This document shows positions 19,601 through 34,600 of a DNA stretch of 64,000 nt, piece after piece. Made by a program: the position numbers and the translations under genes. This DNA is from CAYOPZ01 sp964406005 (GTDB lineage: Bacteria > Bacteroidota > Bacteroidia > Bacteroidales > SM23-62). The notes below the pieces were generated by a model. It was not told the origin of the DNA. It saw only the letters and a program-made list of their open reading frames with translations, and ran no database searches. The stretch spans positions 27,392-91,391 of the forward strand of contig CAYOPZ010000009.1 of the NCBI GenBank assembly GCA_964406005.1. Reading direction: 5' to 3'. Every line of letters starts with the position of its first letter. Position 1 is the first letter of the stretch.

Positions 19601-22600
19601 GAGAGACCACCTCAGGCTACCTCCGGTCGACCTCCCTTAACATCCAGCCCTTTATTGAAAACCCGGCAGCGGTCATCATACCGGATTCTGCCATGAAGGA
19701 ATACAATCTTGACCAGCAGGGACTGACATTAAATCTTATCCAGGAGAGATTCTACGACCAGGACGCCATATCTGTGAGTGATTTCTCCCTCAGCGGGGCT
19801 CCGGACGGTACATCCATTGAATCCGTTACCGGGATCTCCCTGACCCGGGCGGTCATTGACCTTGCCTATGACGGGATTGATTTTGATGACGATATTACGG
19901 ACTTCACCGTTAATATCGACCAGGGCATCCTGGTTCAAACGCAGGCGGACAGCCTTGTATCTTCCGTGCTGGGCATAGAGGCCTATGTGGAACATCCGGT
20001 GGCGGAAATAACCGAGGACCAGCCGCTTTACGAGCTTACCCTGGATGACCGGAGCCTGACCATTGTACTCACGGAGGAGATCTTCACGGATTATGACACC
20101 ATTGCCGTAAACGACTTCTCGCTGGCCTTTGCGCCTGCTGGGCTGACCATCGAGGGGGTAACGGGCATATCTCCGACGGAAGCCGTCGTTGATCTGGCCT
20201 TCGACGGGACGGACTTCGATAACGACTATACATCCATGGTGCTCCTGATCCTGAAGGATATCCTTATCCAGACCGAGACCCCGAGCCTGTTCTCAAGCTC
20301 AGTTTCCGTGACAGCCTACCAGGAAAACCCCTCCGCCACCCTGGAATCAGATTCGGCCCTGCTGGAAGAGCGCCTTGATTTCCGGAGCCTGACCATAGAC
20401 CTGGATGAAGAGGAGTTCAATAATTACCTGGGGTTGAATCCGTCCGGCTTCTCCCTTTCCGGCGCTCCTGCGGGTCTCCTCATCGAAGATGTCCAGGGAC
20501 TTTCGGATACAACCGCACGAATCGACCTTCAGTTCATCGAAACGGACTTCGATGCCGACAGCCTCAATTTTGCCGTGGATATCAATTCCCCGGTGCTGAA
20601 GCAAACCGGTTCGGGCGCTCTGCGAACCTCATCAATCCCGGTGCTGGCCTTCATTGAGAATCCCTCGGCCGGGATAACCCCGGATGCAATGCTGAACGAG
20701 TACGGACTCGGTGACAGGTACCTGACACTGGATCTTTTCGAGGAGAGGTTCAATGATTATACGAATATACCTGCCGCGAACTTCACACTGAGGGGAGCTC
20801 CGCTGGGAACCGGCATTGAATCGGTTGCAGGGACCGGCCCGAAACAGGCTGTTATCCTGCTTTCATTCGATGCCACCGACTTCGATGCCGATTCGCTGAA
20901 TTTTGCAGTGGCCGTCTCCTCCCCGGTACTTTTCCAGACCTCATCCGGGAGCCTTGTATCAGATTCCCTTACGGTTCATTCCTACCTTGAGAATCCCGTG
21001 GCTGCACTTTCACCGGATACGGCCCTGATGGAGTATAATCTCGACGGGCGCAGCCTGACGATAGACCTGACAGAGGAGGAGTTCCCGGATCCCGGCGGCC
21101 TTCAGACATCCGATTTCAGTCTGGTAAATCCTCCCCAGGGTCTCAGCATTCTTTCCGTTACGGGGAATGATCCTTACCAGGCAACCATAGACCTCAGGTA
21201 TACGGGGCTTGATTTTGACGATGATATCACTGATTTCCATGTGGATATCGATTCATCTGTGCTGAAACAAACCACCGTCGGACATCTTTCGACCAATGAC
21301 ACCCTGATCGACGCTTATGTAGAAAATCCATCCGCAAGCCTGATCCCGGATTCGACCCTCTCGGAATACAGCCTCGACAGCCGCAGCCTGACAATAAACC
21401 TCACGGAAGAGAAGTTCCTGAATTATTCAACCCTGAACTCCTCCAATTTCTCGCTTGTCAATGCGACGCCCGGACTTACCATCGAGTCGGTGACCGGTTC
21501 TTCAGATACCAGTGCGGTGATAGAACTCCGGTTTACAGGACTTGACTTCGATTCGGACATAACAGACTTCCGCGTCAACATCAATGCACCTGTCCTGATC
21601 CAGACCACATCGGGTGTGCTGGCCACATCCGGGGATACCCTGCATGCCTATGTCGAAAACCCGGTCGCAGTCCTGGATGCAGATTCCAGCATGCATGAAT
21701 ATTCCCTTGGCAGCAGGACCCTTTTCATCAACCTTACGGAAGAGAGTTTTACGGATTACACGGGCCTGCAGACGACAGATTTCCTGCTTGTCAATCAACC
21801 TGCAGGTCTCACGATACAGTCGGTAGGCGGCATTTCTCCCACCCGGGTTGATCTCGATCTGCAGTATACGGGCATCGACATTGATGATGACATCATTGAT
21901 TTTGCAGTCGATATAAATGCTGCAGAACTGGTCCAGACCGCATCGGGTTTCCTGAGGACAGATACATTATTTATCGATGCATACCTTGAAAATCCCTCTG
22001 CTTCGATTACACCGGACCAGCCGCTCGGTGAACAGAACCTCAACGGACGGCAGCTGACCCTCGATCTTACGGAAGAACAGTTCATTAATTACCAGACCAT
22101 AGGCCTGGCAGGCTTTTCTCTCAGCGGGGCGCCTTCAGGCACCAACATTCAGTCGGTAACCGGCACATCCTCCACGCAGGCACAAATTATCCTTTCATAC
22201 GTGGGGATAGATTTCGATGACGACAGCAGCAATTTTACCGTGAACATCGATAACAGCATCCTGGTTCAGACCGGATCTGGCTTCCTGGCTTCCGCTACCA
22301 TAACCATCAGTGCATACGTCGAAATCCCGGAGGCTTCGATTGCCCCTGACATACCCCTGGAAGAATACAACCTGGACGACCGTTCCCTGACCCTGAACTT
22401 CACGGAGGAAGAGTTCACGAATTATTCCTCCCTGCAGGCATCCGGATTCAGCCTGCTGGGTGCTCCCCCGGGAACATCCATCCAGTCTGTGGAAGGGACT
22501 TCACCCACAGAAGCACAGATCGAACTTTCGTTTAACGGGACGGATTTTGACAGCACGTACAGCGATTTTGCGGTATCCATCGCATCCGGTATGCTGATAC

Positions 22601-25600
22601 AGACCGAAAGCGGGAGCCTGGTCTCTTCATCCCTGCCCGTACTCGCTTACGTGGAAACACCTGTTGCAACACTGTCTTCCGATTCCGCCCTGAGGGAACA
22701 GGGGCTTGATTCCCGCGTGCTTTCCATCAGTTTCAGTGAGGAAGAGTTTGTGAATTATCAGGGCCTTGGTCCGGCCGGGTTCTCCCTTCACGGCGCCCCG
22801 GCGGGACTGAGCATACAATCCGTCACGGGAATCTCAGCCACGGAAGCCGACATCGATCTGCGCTTCATTGAGACTGATTTCGACCAGGACAGCAATAATT
22901 TCGCAGTGGACATCAGCTCATCGCTGCTGATCCAGACCACTTCCGGCACCCTCCGTACCAGTTCCCTCCCGGTGATCGCCTTCAATGAAAACCCGGAAGC
23001 ATTTATTACGGCAGATGATTCACTCGAAGAATATACGCTCGACCAGAGGTACCTTGACCTGGTTCTCTCCGAAGAACATTTCATTAACTATGCCGGCCTG
23101 AACACATCGAGCTTCAGCCTGACAGGGGCGCCGGCGGGGGCAGGCATACAATCGGTCACAGGGACTTCACCGACCAGCGCAAGGCTGTACCTGACATTCG
23201 ACGGTACCGATTTCGATTCGGATCTGCACAATTTCGCCGTATCGATCGCCCAGGAAGCCCTGTTCCAGACAACATCCGGAAGTCTTGTTTCCAACGCCCT
23301 GACGGTATATGCCTATGAAGAAAACCCAGTTGCGGCACTCAGTCCCGATATACCCCTTCAGGAGGCCAACCTCGACGGACGGACCCTGACCATTGACCTT
23401 ACCGAGGAGAACTTCCTTAATTACGGTTCACTGCAGACAACAGATTTCAGCCTTGTAAATCCACCTCCCAACCTTGTTATTCAGTCAGTGGCCAGTGATA
23501 ACCCCTACCAGGCAATACTCGGATTGAGGTATACGGGAACCGATTTTGACAACGACATCCCGGATTTCGGGGTTGATATTCACGCTTCCGTGCTGAAACA
23601 GACCGGCTCCGGTGTGCTGACTACCAACGGAATACTCATCGACGCCTATACAGAAACCCCGGTTGCGGATCTGAGTGCAGACAGCGTACTGCATGAACTG
23701 GAACTCGATAAGCGGCAACTCACCATCGACCTCACCGAAGAGCGCTTCGTCGACTACACCGGCCTGAACTCATCGAATTTCACGCTTGTCAATGCGGTAC
23801 CCGGGTTAACCATTGAATCGGTCACAGGGCTCTCCCAGACATCGGCAGAGATCAACCTGCGCTTTACGGACATTGACTATGATACGGATGTAAATAACTT
23901 CTATGTCAGGATCAGCGCTTCCGTGCTGATCCAGACCATAAGCGGTTACCTGTCAACCAGCCAGGATACCCTGTTTGCATATGATGAGGTGCCGGCGATA
24001 AGCATATCCCCTGATTCCACCCTGAGGGAACGTTTCCTCGGCAACCGGGTCCTTACCCTCGACCTGCTTGATTACGAGAGCTTCGTTGATTATACCGACC
24101 TGCAGACCGGAGATTTCAGCCTGGTCAATGCACCGGCAGGCCTGTCTGTCCAGTCCGTTGCCGGGCAGTCCCCGACCAGGGCCGTTCTGGACCTCCAGTA
24201 TACAGGACTTGATTTTGATACCGATTACAGCGATTTCAGGGTGAATATCAGTTCATTCATCCTCGTTCAGACCGAAACACCGGTATTGCAGAGTCCGCCG
24301 CTGACCATCTATCACTACCTCGAACATCCGGAAGCCGCCCTCAGTTCGGACGAGGATATCTTTGAATCCAATATTGACGGACGGGTGCTGACAATAGACC
24401 TTACGGAGGAAAATTTCCTGAATTACCAGACATTGCAGAATTCAGACTTTATCCTGCAGAATGCACCGCCGGACCTGTCCGTACAGTCGGTAGAAGGCCA
24501 GTCGTCAATACAGGCCGAAGTTGTCCTGCGTTATACGGGACTTGATTTTGACGGGGATTATCCGGATTTTGCCGTTGCCATCCTGGCCTCCGAACTGATA
24601 CAGACCGGATCGGGAACACTGGTTTCGAGTCCACTGCTTATAGACGGGTACGATGAGGTCCCCGTGGCACATCTTTCATCCGACTCGATTCTCAGGGAAA
24701 GGAACCTCGACCTGAGGTACCTGACCATTGATCTGCAGGAGGAGAGTTTCCACGACTATACTTCCCTGTTCAAGGCCGATTTCAGCCTGGTAAACATTCC
24801 CGCGGGACTCTCGATCCAGTCCGTATCGGGAACTTCTCCCGTCAGAGCAAGGGTGAACCTGCAGTTCAACGGTACCGATTTTGATACAACCATCACCGAT
24901 TTCCATCTGGATATCAGCAGTTCCGCACTCATACAAACCACGAGCGGACAACTGGGGTCGGATACACTGGATATAATCGCCTACGTGGAGGTGCCGGATG
25001 CAACCCTTTCTGCAGATTCGGCGCTTACTGAAGGAAGATTGGGATCGAGGATACTGACCATAGATTTTCACGATGAGGCCTTTGTGAACTATACCTCCCT
25101 GCAGGTTTCGGATTTCAACCTGGTAAATGCCCCGCCCGGGCTCAGCATCGCAGGCGTTACTGGGCAATCGGAGTTCAGCGCCGACCTGGAGCTGTATTTC
25201 GACCGTACCGATTTCGACGCCGATTTCAGTGATTTTGCCATTGATATCGACGCGGAAGCGCTTATACAGACCACGACGGGCTATCTCCGGACGAGTGCGG
25301 AACCCATCCTTGCCTATGTTGAAGTCCCGTCGGCCTCGATCGAAGAAGACGCTGCCCTGACGGAATACAGCCTGGGCGACAGGTACCTGACCCTGACACT
25401 GGATGACGAAGAGTTCCTCAATCATGCCAACCTGGATAAAGCCGATTTCGATCCGGTTAACGGTCCCGCCGGACTTGCGATTGAATCCGTCACCGGAATG
25501 AATCCCCATGTCGCCCGTATCGACCTGGAATACACGGGTCTCGATTTCGATAACCTGATTGAAGACTTCAACCTTACGATATCGAATACCATCCTGAAAC

Positions 25601-28600
25601 AGACCGGAAGCGGCGTCCTGCGTTCCGACAGCCTGAGCATCATACCCTATGTTGAGATACCCGTTGCCCAGATGACGAGCGACCAACCCCTTGAAGAAAC
25701 CACGCTCGACGAAAGGACCCTGTACATAGACCTTACCGAAGAGAATTTCCTGGATTACACGGGCATACTGGAAACCGATTTCACTTTGCTGAATGGTCCC
25801 CCGGGCCTGACCATAGATACTGTAATCGGTAACTCTCCGGTAACTGCAAGCATTGTACTGGCCTTCGACGGGACGGACTTTGACGTGGCATACACGAACT
25901 TCAGGGTGCGGATCGATACCTCGGTGCTCCTGCAAAGCAATACTTCGAACCTTGTCACCAACAGCCTCAATATCATCGCAAGGTCCGAGAACCCGCGGCT
26001 CAATATTGACAAAGACTCCACCCTGGCGGAGCACAGCCTGAGTCAAAGGTACCTCACCCTGCAGCTGAGCGAAGAGACCTTTACGGATTATGGGACCCTG
26101 GCCACGGGGGACTTCAGCCTGGTAAATGCTCCCGGCGGTTTGTTTATCGAACAGGTGACCGGTATAAGCTCCACAGAGGCCCGGATCGACCTGGAGTTCG
26201 ACTACCAGGACATAGATGTCAACTACAGCAACTTCAGGGTGCTTATCGCACAGGATGTACTCATCCAGTCCCAGACCGACCTGATCTCGGCCAATGCCCT
26301 GGAGATCACGGCCTATGTCGAATCCCCGGCATCCTACCTGACCCCTGACCTGCCCCTGAATGAAGAGAACCTTGACGGCAGAACCCTGAACCTCGACCTC
26401 GTGGAAGAGGAGTTCATCGATTACGGGACGCTTGCCACAGGCAATTTCTCGCTTGCCAACGCCCCGACCGGTCTGTCCATCAACAGCGTGACAGGGATTT
26501 CACCCACCGAGGCAGATCTCGTACTCAGGTATACGGGAATTGACTTCGACGACACGATCTTCAACTTTGCCGTTAATACGTCGCCCTTCGTGCTGGTCCA
26601 GACCTCTTCTTCAAACCTGGTTTCCAGCCTGCAGACCATCTCCGCAATCGTGGAATACCCGGTGGCGACACTTGTATACGATTCGGTCCTGGCGGAATAC
26701 AGCCTCGATGAAAGGGTCCTTACCATCAATCTGGCCGATGAGCAGTTCGTTGATTATACTTCTCTCCAGGTATCGAATTTTACCCTGGTCAATGCTCCGC
26801 CGGGATTAACGATCGAATCCGTTGAGGGGATCAATTCACTGCAGGCCGAAATCAGCCTGGCCCACGACGGTTCGGATTTCGACAGCGATATCGATGATTT
26901 CCATATCCTGATCCCCTCAGGCCTGCTTATACAGACCGAATCGGGAAGCCTGGCCACAACCATGCTGGATATTGATGCCTATGTGGAATCACCGGTCGCG
27001 ATCCTGGCGGAAGACGACGTACTGGCCGAATATACCCTTGATGAAAGGTTCCTGACGCTTACCCTTTCGGAGGAAAGGTTCATTGATTATACCTCCGTCG
27101 GCATAAATGACTTCGACCTGGTCAATGAACCCGGCGGACTGGAAATAGAGTCCGTTGCAGGACTGTCACCCACGCAGGCGAGGATAAACCTGCAGTTCGA
27201 CCAGAGCGATTTTGATGCGAACATCCCGAATTTCCATATCGAGATCCAGTACGATGTCCTGTTCCAGACAACATCCGGGGTTCTGGCAAGCAGTAACCTG
27301 ACGGTCTTTGCATACGACGAACAACCGGTGGCAACGCTCACACCCGATGCCACGCTGACCGAACAGACCCTCGATGACAGGGAACTGACCATTACCCTGA
27401 CCGAGGAAGAGTTCAATGATTATACAGGCCTTGCTCCTGCCCATTTCGGGCTGGTCAATGCTCCGGCAGGACTGACCATGGAATCGGTCACGGGGATCTC
27501 GCCTTACGAGGTGCTGATCCTGCTGCAGTTCGACGGAACGGATTTCGAGGAAAATATCCTTGACTTCAGGGTCAACATCGCCAACACGGTCCTGAAACAA
27601 ACAACCACGGGCGTCCTTGCCTCGAGTCCGAGGATCATACTGGCCTACACGGAGATACCCGTTGCCGAACTTACAGAGGATGCCCCCCTTACCGAGCAGA
27701 CCCTGGACCTTCGTTCCCTTACCATCGACCTTTCGGATGATTATTTCCCGGATCCCGGCGGACTCCAGACCGGTGATTTCGTGCTCGCCAATGCCCCTGC
27801 GGGACTCACCATAGAATCCGTCACAGGAACATCGGATACAACTGCGGTGATCGAACTGCAGTTCGTGGAAACTGATTTTGATTCAGACATCCCGAATTTT
27901 GCCGTAGACATAAGCCATACGGTACTGTTCCAGACCACTGCCGGATTCCTGAGATCGAGTCCGCTGAACATCCAGGCGTACGTTGAATCACCGGTCGCCA
28001 TTCTGACCGCCGATACGGCCCTGTACGAACAGGGACTGGGCGACCGCATCCTTGAAATCAACCTGCAGGAAGAGAAATTCATTGATTACACTTCCCTGTC
28101 GCCGGTGTACTTCACCCTGGTCAATGCCCCACAGGGATTGAATGTACTTCAGGTAAGGGGATTATCGGACACTTATGCCGAACTCGACCTGCTTTACGAC
28201 CAGACGGATTTCGATACATCGATCCCGGACATGTACATCGACATATCCCAGGCCATACTCGTACAGACCACCTCCGGAACCCTCGAGACCAGTACCCTTC
28301 CTGTACAGGCTTTTGTTGAAAATCCGTCGGCGACCCTGACTGCGGACCCGGTCCTGGCGGAAGAGACACTCGATAACCAGAGCATTGAGATCAACCTTGC
28401 CGAGGAGCAGTTCCTGAACTATACTTCCCTTGAGGTAACCGATTTCAGCCTTCACAACCAACCGGCCGGGCTGGGCATTGAAAGCATCTCCGTATTCGGT
28501 CCGACCCGCGTGATCATCAACCTGCAGTTCGACGAGACCGATTTCGATGCCGACAGCAATAATTTCCATGTATCCATCCGAAACGAGGTTCTCAAGCAAA

Positions 28601-31600
28601 GCGGTTCGGATCTCCCGACCAATGACATCAGCGTATTCGCCTTTGTCGAGAATCCTTCGGCCACCGTGGCGCCCGATGCCGCCCTGACGGAATACACCCT
28701 GAATTCGAGGTACCTGACCCTTGATCTCTTCGAAGAAGAATTCCTTGATTTCACAGACCTCGACACAAATGACTTCATTCTGAACAACGCTCCTGAGGGA
28801 CTTGCCGTTGAATCGGTCACCGGGATCGCCGATACAAGAGCCCGCCTGGACCTGGTCTACACCGGGATTGATTTCGACACCGCCATCAATGATTTTTCGG
28901 TCTCCGTGGTAAATGCCGTACTTAAACAGACGGGAGCCGGTGTTCTGGGATCAAACCAGCTGACCATACTGCCCTATGTCGAATCTCCGGTTGCGGTCCT
29001 CGTACCCGATCAGGCACTTGAAGAAAAGACCCTTGACGGAAGGCTTCTCGACATAGACCTTTCGGAAGAAGAATTTACGGACTACACCGGTCTGCAGGTA
29101 TCGGATTTCAGCCTGGTGAATGCTCCGCAGGGATTGTCGATCGATCTTGTTGCGGGAACCTCCCCGGTCCACGCTGAGATCGGGCTCGCATTCGACGGTA
29201 CGGACTTTGACAACCACTTTACCAATTTCCATGTAATGATCTCTCCGGGAGTCCTGATCCAGAGCCCGCCGAATGACCTGCACACCAATAATGTAACCAT
29301 CACTCCCTATTTCGAGATCCCGGAAGCCTATATGGAAGCCGATGCACCCCTTATGGAATACCAGCTGGACGGTCGCTTCCTGACCATACACCTGACCGAG
29401 GAGGAATTTGTGGATTACAGCGCATTGACCCAGGCGGATTTCATCCTGAACAATGAGCCTGCAGGCCTGAGCATTGAATCCGTAACGGGGATTGATTCGG
29501 CAAATGCCAGCCTGGCCCTTGCTTTCAGCTATCTTGATTTTGACAGCGACATATCCGATTTCTCGGTGACCATCCTGAGGGATGCACTGATCCAGTCGAC
29601 CATCACGGACCTGCTTACGAACAACATCCCGGTACAGGCGTATGTAGAGATGCCGGAGCTCCGGCTCAGCCCGGATTCCGTCATGCACGAATTCACCCTT
29701 GACCGGAGGCTGCTTACCCTGGCTCTGACTGAAGACGAGTTCATCGATCCGCCTTCGCTTGTCAATTCTGATTTCAATCTTATCAATTCACCCCCGGGAC
29801 TGGTTATTGAAGGCCTGAATCCGCTGGACAGCATATCGGTTGAACTCCTGCTTGCATACGACGGGTCCGATTTCGACAACGACTTCAATCTGTTCCGGGT
29901 GGCCATCGACAAGGACGTTCTTCTGCAATCCACGGTTTCAGACCTGGTCAGCAACGATACGATCATTTACAGCTATACCGAGGTACCCGTTCTGACCATT
30001 TCCGGCGATTCGCTGCTTCACGAGTCCACACTCGACCGCCGCTCCCTTTATCTGAAACTCGACGAGGAGAGGTTCCTTGATTATACCGGCCTTTCAACAT
30101 CAAGCTTCCAGCTTATCAACGGTCCCCCGGGCCTGAGTATTGAATCGATATCCGGTGTCAGGCCGGACAGTGCGGTAATGGACCTTGCCTTCGATGAGAC
30201 GGATTTTGACAGCCAGTATCCCGACCTGACGGTGATCATAAACAGGAATATCCTGTTCCAGTCAACCGCCGCAAACCTGGTCAGTCAGAATACCCTTACC
30301 GTATACCCGAAGGGAGAGAACCCCGTGGCCGTCATATCTTCAGATTCAATCCTGACCGAATACAGGCTGGATGCCCGGTACCTCGAACTCACGCTCTCCG
30401 AGGAGGAATTTATCGGGGAAAGCTATGTTACACCTGCCCGGTTCACCCTTGTCAATGCTCCGCCGGGACTGTCGATTGAGAGTGTCCAGTACTTCGATTC
30501 ACGATATGTGATCGCACAGCTTGCTTTTGACGGAACTGATTTTGACGAGTCCATAAGTGATTTCAGTATCAGCATCAACAAGGACATCCTGGTGCAGTCC
30601 CCTGCAGACCTGTCAACCAACGAGCTGTTTATCCTGTATGACCTCGAACCGGTAATCAGGCTGGTATCCATACCCAACGATACCATGAAGGTCGGTGATA
30701 CCATAACCCTGTCAATCAAGACCGACAGCGATCTCGGGAACCTGTTCACCCTGCATTCGGGTGCGGTCGGAAGCTTCCCCCTGACGGATCTGCAGAGAAT
30801 TGCCGACACCGCCTATACGGCCCTGTTCCACGTATCCGAGGGAGGCATGAATTACATGGCAGCCCAGGACATTCCCGTGTCATCCCTGCGACTGTACAAC
30901 GGCCAGATCCCGGGCAATACGTTCAATGCCTCGCTTGTACAGGACAATGACCTTCTCGATGCCAACAGTCCCGTAATAGAAAGCGTAGTCGCATTCTCCT
31001 CCGGTCCCAGAAAAATCGGGGATGAAATATTCATGCTGCTGACCGCCGATCAGACGGGTTATGCCTTTACACCCGGCTCTCATGTGAACGGGGTGCCTTT
31101 CTCAAGCCCGGCCATCTCGATCAGCAGCATAGGCACAGGGAACTATAATCTCAGCTATACGGTCGAAGAGGGAGATCCGGATGTGAGCGAAGGCGGGCTC
31201 GGGCTGGAAATAGTGGCAAGGGATGTTGCCGGGAACTTCAGCCTTCCCTTTACTGCCATCAGCCCGAACGACCTCAGCATAGACGGTTCCCGTCCGCTTA
31301 TCACCCGCGCCTGGGTGAGCTCAGCGGATTCGAATGTGGTGGTCGACGATACCGTGACCATCATACTGGAAACCGATCAGCCGGGCTATGTGCCTGCGGA
31401 AAACACCCGGATCAATAATGTGGGGATCACAAGCCCGAACCTTGATTTCGAGGATCTTTCGGACGGGACCTACCGCTTTACCTACACGGTGAGCGACGAT
31501 GACGAAAGTGTTTCAAAAGGGAACCTGGCCGTCAATTTCACGCTGATCGATTCATACGGTAATGTGAGCCCCGGTTTCAGCAGCCTCGACCCAAACAACA

Positions 31601-34600
31601 TTACCATCCTTACTTCGAAGCCCACTGCTGCCATAACCGGCTCGACCGAGATCTGCAACGGAGATTCGACCCTGATCAGGGTCAGCCTGGGAGGATTCTC
31701 TCCCTGGGAATTTGTGCTTTCCGACGGGAATTCCTCCGTCATCATCTCAGATTACAGGGAAACCGTTTACGAGACATGGGTGCAGCCGGAATTCTCGGCC
31801 AGCTATACCGTTCCCAGCCTGAGCGACTCCACGGGAAACACAAACAACGGCTTCGGGCATGCGGACATTACGGTGCATCCCCTGCCGTCGGTCGAGATCA
31901 CGAACCTTGGGAACGTATATGACGTACAGGGCATTCCGATCGAACTGGAATCGGACCCGCCGGGAGGTGTATACACAGGACCGGGGATCCTTCCCGGCCC
32001 CCCTGCCGTCTTCGAACCCTCGGTCGCAGGAACGGAAGGCTCTCCGCATGAGATCCTGTATACCTATACCGACGGGTACGGTTGCGTCAACACCGATACC
32101 GCCGTCGTATATGTGATCCAGGCTACCGGGACGATCGAATTCGAAAAGCCCGTCGCCTGTTTCAACGATACTTCCTTTATCATCACGGGATCGAACGCAG
32201 GCAATTCCACGGGAAGCCTCAGCGTCGAGCCCCTGGTTGACGGCGCTTTCACGGACCTCGGCGACAACACGGCCCTGCTGATCCCCTCTTATTACGGTAT
32301 TTCTTCGGATCTTTCCCTGAATGTCATTTATACCTATATTGATACCAGCGGGGTGGAATTCAGCATACAGAAACCCCTGTTGATCCAGCACCTTGACGAT
32401 GCGGTCATCAGTCCGGTGGACCCGGCGGCCTACTGCCAGAACCTGCCTGCATTCGTGCTGACCGGCAACTACCCGGGCAGCGGCATATTCACGGGTACGG
32501 GCGTAACGGGAAGCGAAGGGACCGGTTTCGGTTTTGATCCCGGGCAGGCCCATACAGGATCGAACCACATCGTATACAGCTATGAGTCAGCACAGAATTG
32601 CAGGGTGGCCGATTCCGTCGATCTTACCGTATACGAGATCCCGGAGGCTGGCTTCAGCATTGCCGATCCCTGTATCCCCGAAAGCGGCGGAACGGTGCAC
32701 TTCCATAACCAGTCTTACACGGGAAGCAGCAGCCAGGAGAACTGGCAGTGGGAATTCGGAGATGCCAAGAGCGGTATAGACAACTTCAGCACGCTCGGAG
32801 ATCCTTCGCATTTCTATGAGGAGACGGGCACGGCCGAGGTCAGCCTGATCGTTACCATCGATCACGGATGCAGCGATACCCTGCGGAAGGAAATTGCCCG
32901 GTATGCATTGCCGGAGGCGGATTTTGCATGGAACAGCAACTGTATCTCGCCCGATCCGGTCGTACTCGAGGGAAGGGAAGTGCTGTTCAACGGCGACCGG
33001 GTTGCTGAAAGGACATGGGAGTTCCGGGAAGGTGGAAACGTATACATTCACCCGGATTCCAGCAGTATCCTCAGCTATGTGTTCACCGAGACCGGGACCG
33101 TCGATATCAGTTACAGGATCGCTACACAGCAGGGTTGTGCCGATTCCGTTGAAAAGGAAGTGTTGTTCAGCCCGACCTATACGCTGGCCGATGCAGACTA
33201 TTACCAGGACTTTGAAACCATTCCCGAAGGATGGTCGTCCGGCGCAGGCTCACCGGGTCAGAACAGCTGGATCTTCGGCGACATTACCGGGACAGGGTTC
33301 CCCTATAATGCCGCTTCGGGAACAAAAGCCTGGCATACCGAGATTCCCAGTCCGAAACAGGTCGAATCTTCATGGGTACTGACACCCTGTTTCGATTTCA
33401 CGGGCTATGACCGTCCCATGGTATCGCTCAATGTGAAACGCTCTCTCGACCGCGACCGGGACGGGGCCGTTCTGCAATACACCCTGGATAACGGAAAAAC
33501 ATGGATCAATGTAGGCGCTGTGGATGACGGAGGTCAGAATTGGTACAACTCGAACAGGATCACCACCGGTCCCGGCGGACAGGGCACCGGATGGACAGGT
33601 GAGATCGTCTTTAAGGAAGATACCGAATGGCATACGGCCGCACACGGCATTGACGGGTTGAAAGACGAAAAGGAGGTACGTTTCAGGATTGCATTTGGTT
33701 CCTCCGGCGACAATGCCCTAGCTAACGACGGTATTGCATTCGACGATTTTGAAATCAAGAAACGTTCGAGGCTCACGGTGCTTGAGTATTTCACCAATGC
33801 AAATTCCGCCGGAACCGTGAATACCGACCTTACGGTCGGGGAAATCACCGATACCTTGCCCGAAGATGCGATAGGCATTCAGTACCATACAAGCTACCCC
33901 TCGGCCGACGCGTTCAACCTGGAAAATCCTGTTCCTGCAAGTACCAGGGGCCTCTACTACGGAACATCGTCCGTACCTTATGCCGTGCTGGACGGGGGAA
34001 TTTATGACGATTTCCTTGAGTATGAGAGAACCTATGATTTTAAAACCAGGAGTCCCAGCGTCGAGGACATCAGCGCGAGGGCGCTGAGCGCGCCCGATTT
34101 CGGCATCGATATCTCGATCGATGACCTTTATCCCTCCCTGGTGCTGAATGTCCGGCTGACCGCCCTGAGGAATATGGCAGAACGGGACCTGACCCTGCAT
34201 ACCCTGGTAGTGGAGAAGATGATTTCCGGCAGGACGGATGCAGGGACAAACGGTGTCACGGAATTCCGGAATGTAGCCCGTAAAATGCTCCCCGATGCCA
34301 GCGGAACAAGCCTTGTGCAGGCCTGGACAAAAGGAGAGACGGAAACCGTTCCGCTGAGCTGGAACGCCGTGTCTTCGTTTATCAGCAAGGATGAAATGGC
34401 CATCGTATGCTTCCTGCAGGATGAGGATACAAAAGAGATCCTCCAGGCAGCCACCGCCCGGGATACTACCTCAACCGGGACATGGGCGCAGGGAGAACCG
34501 GTGCCGGATGCCATGCTTCTCTACCCGAACCCGGCAAAAGACAGGGTATACCTGTATTTTGAACAGCCGCCCACAGAACCCCTGAACCTGAGAATGTTCG

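Larger units (their letters stand above)
10681..30654 (+). repeat. 60 tandem units of ~111 codons inside the giant gene
   Basis: I counted 60 occurrences of the opening strand pattern D-x-x-L-x-E-x-x-L-x-x-R-x-L-T-I-x-L-x-E-E-x-F. Each is followed by DF-x-L-x-x-AP-x-G-x-x-I-x-SV-x-G. Then come a long beta-rich segment with GTDFD-x-D-x-x-NF-x-V-x-I, V-L-x-QT, and finally A-Y-x-E-x-P into the next unit. The mean period is about 333 bases. Units 1 and 3 differ from the rest ('GxxETF' insert, 'NAxIVI'). Unit 26 lacks one residue at the Asp-rich loop, and units 13 and 20 are shortened after it. Alternating short strands suggest a beta-sandwich of Ig-like type. I cannot assign a named family. Confidence 0.9.

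Noticed and set aside
24676..26046. 456-codon open frame on the minus strand inside the giant gene
   Set aside because: It and many like it are shadows of the repeats' codon bias; no signal peptide, no domain and no ribosome binding site, and the frame recurs with the repeat period.
10681..30654. CRISPR array or non-coding satellite
   Set aside because: Units are about 333 bases, diverged, and keep one open reading frame throughout; no short identical repeats with spacers.
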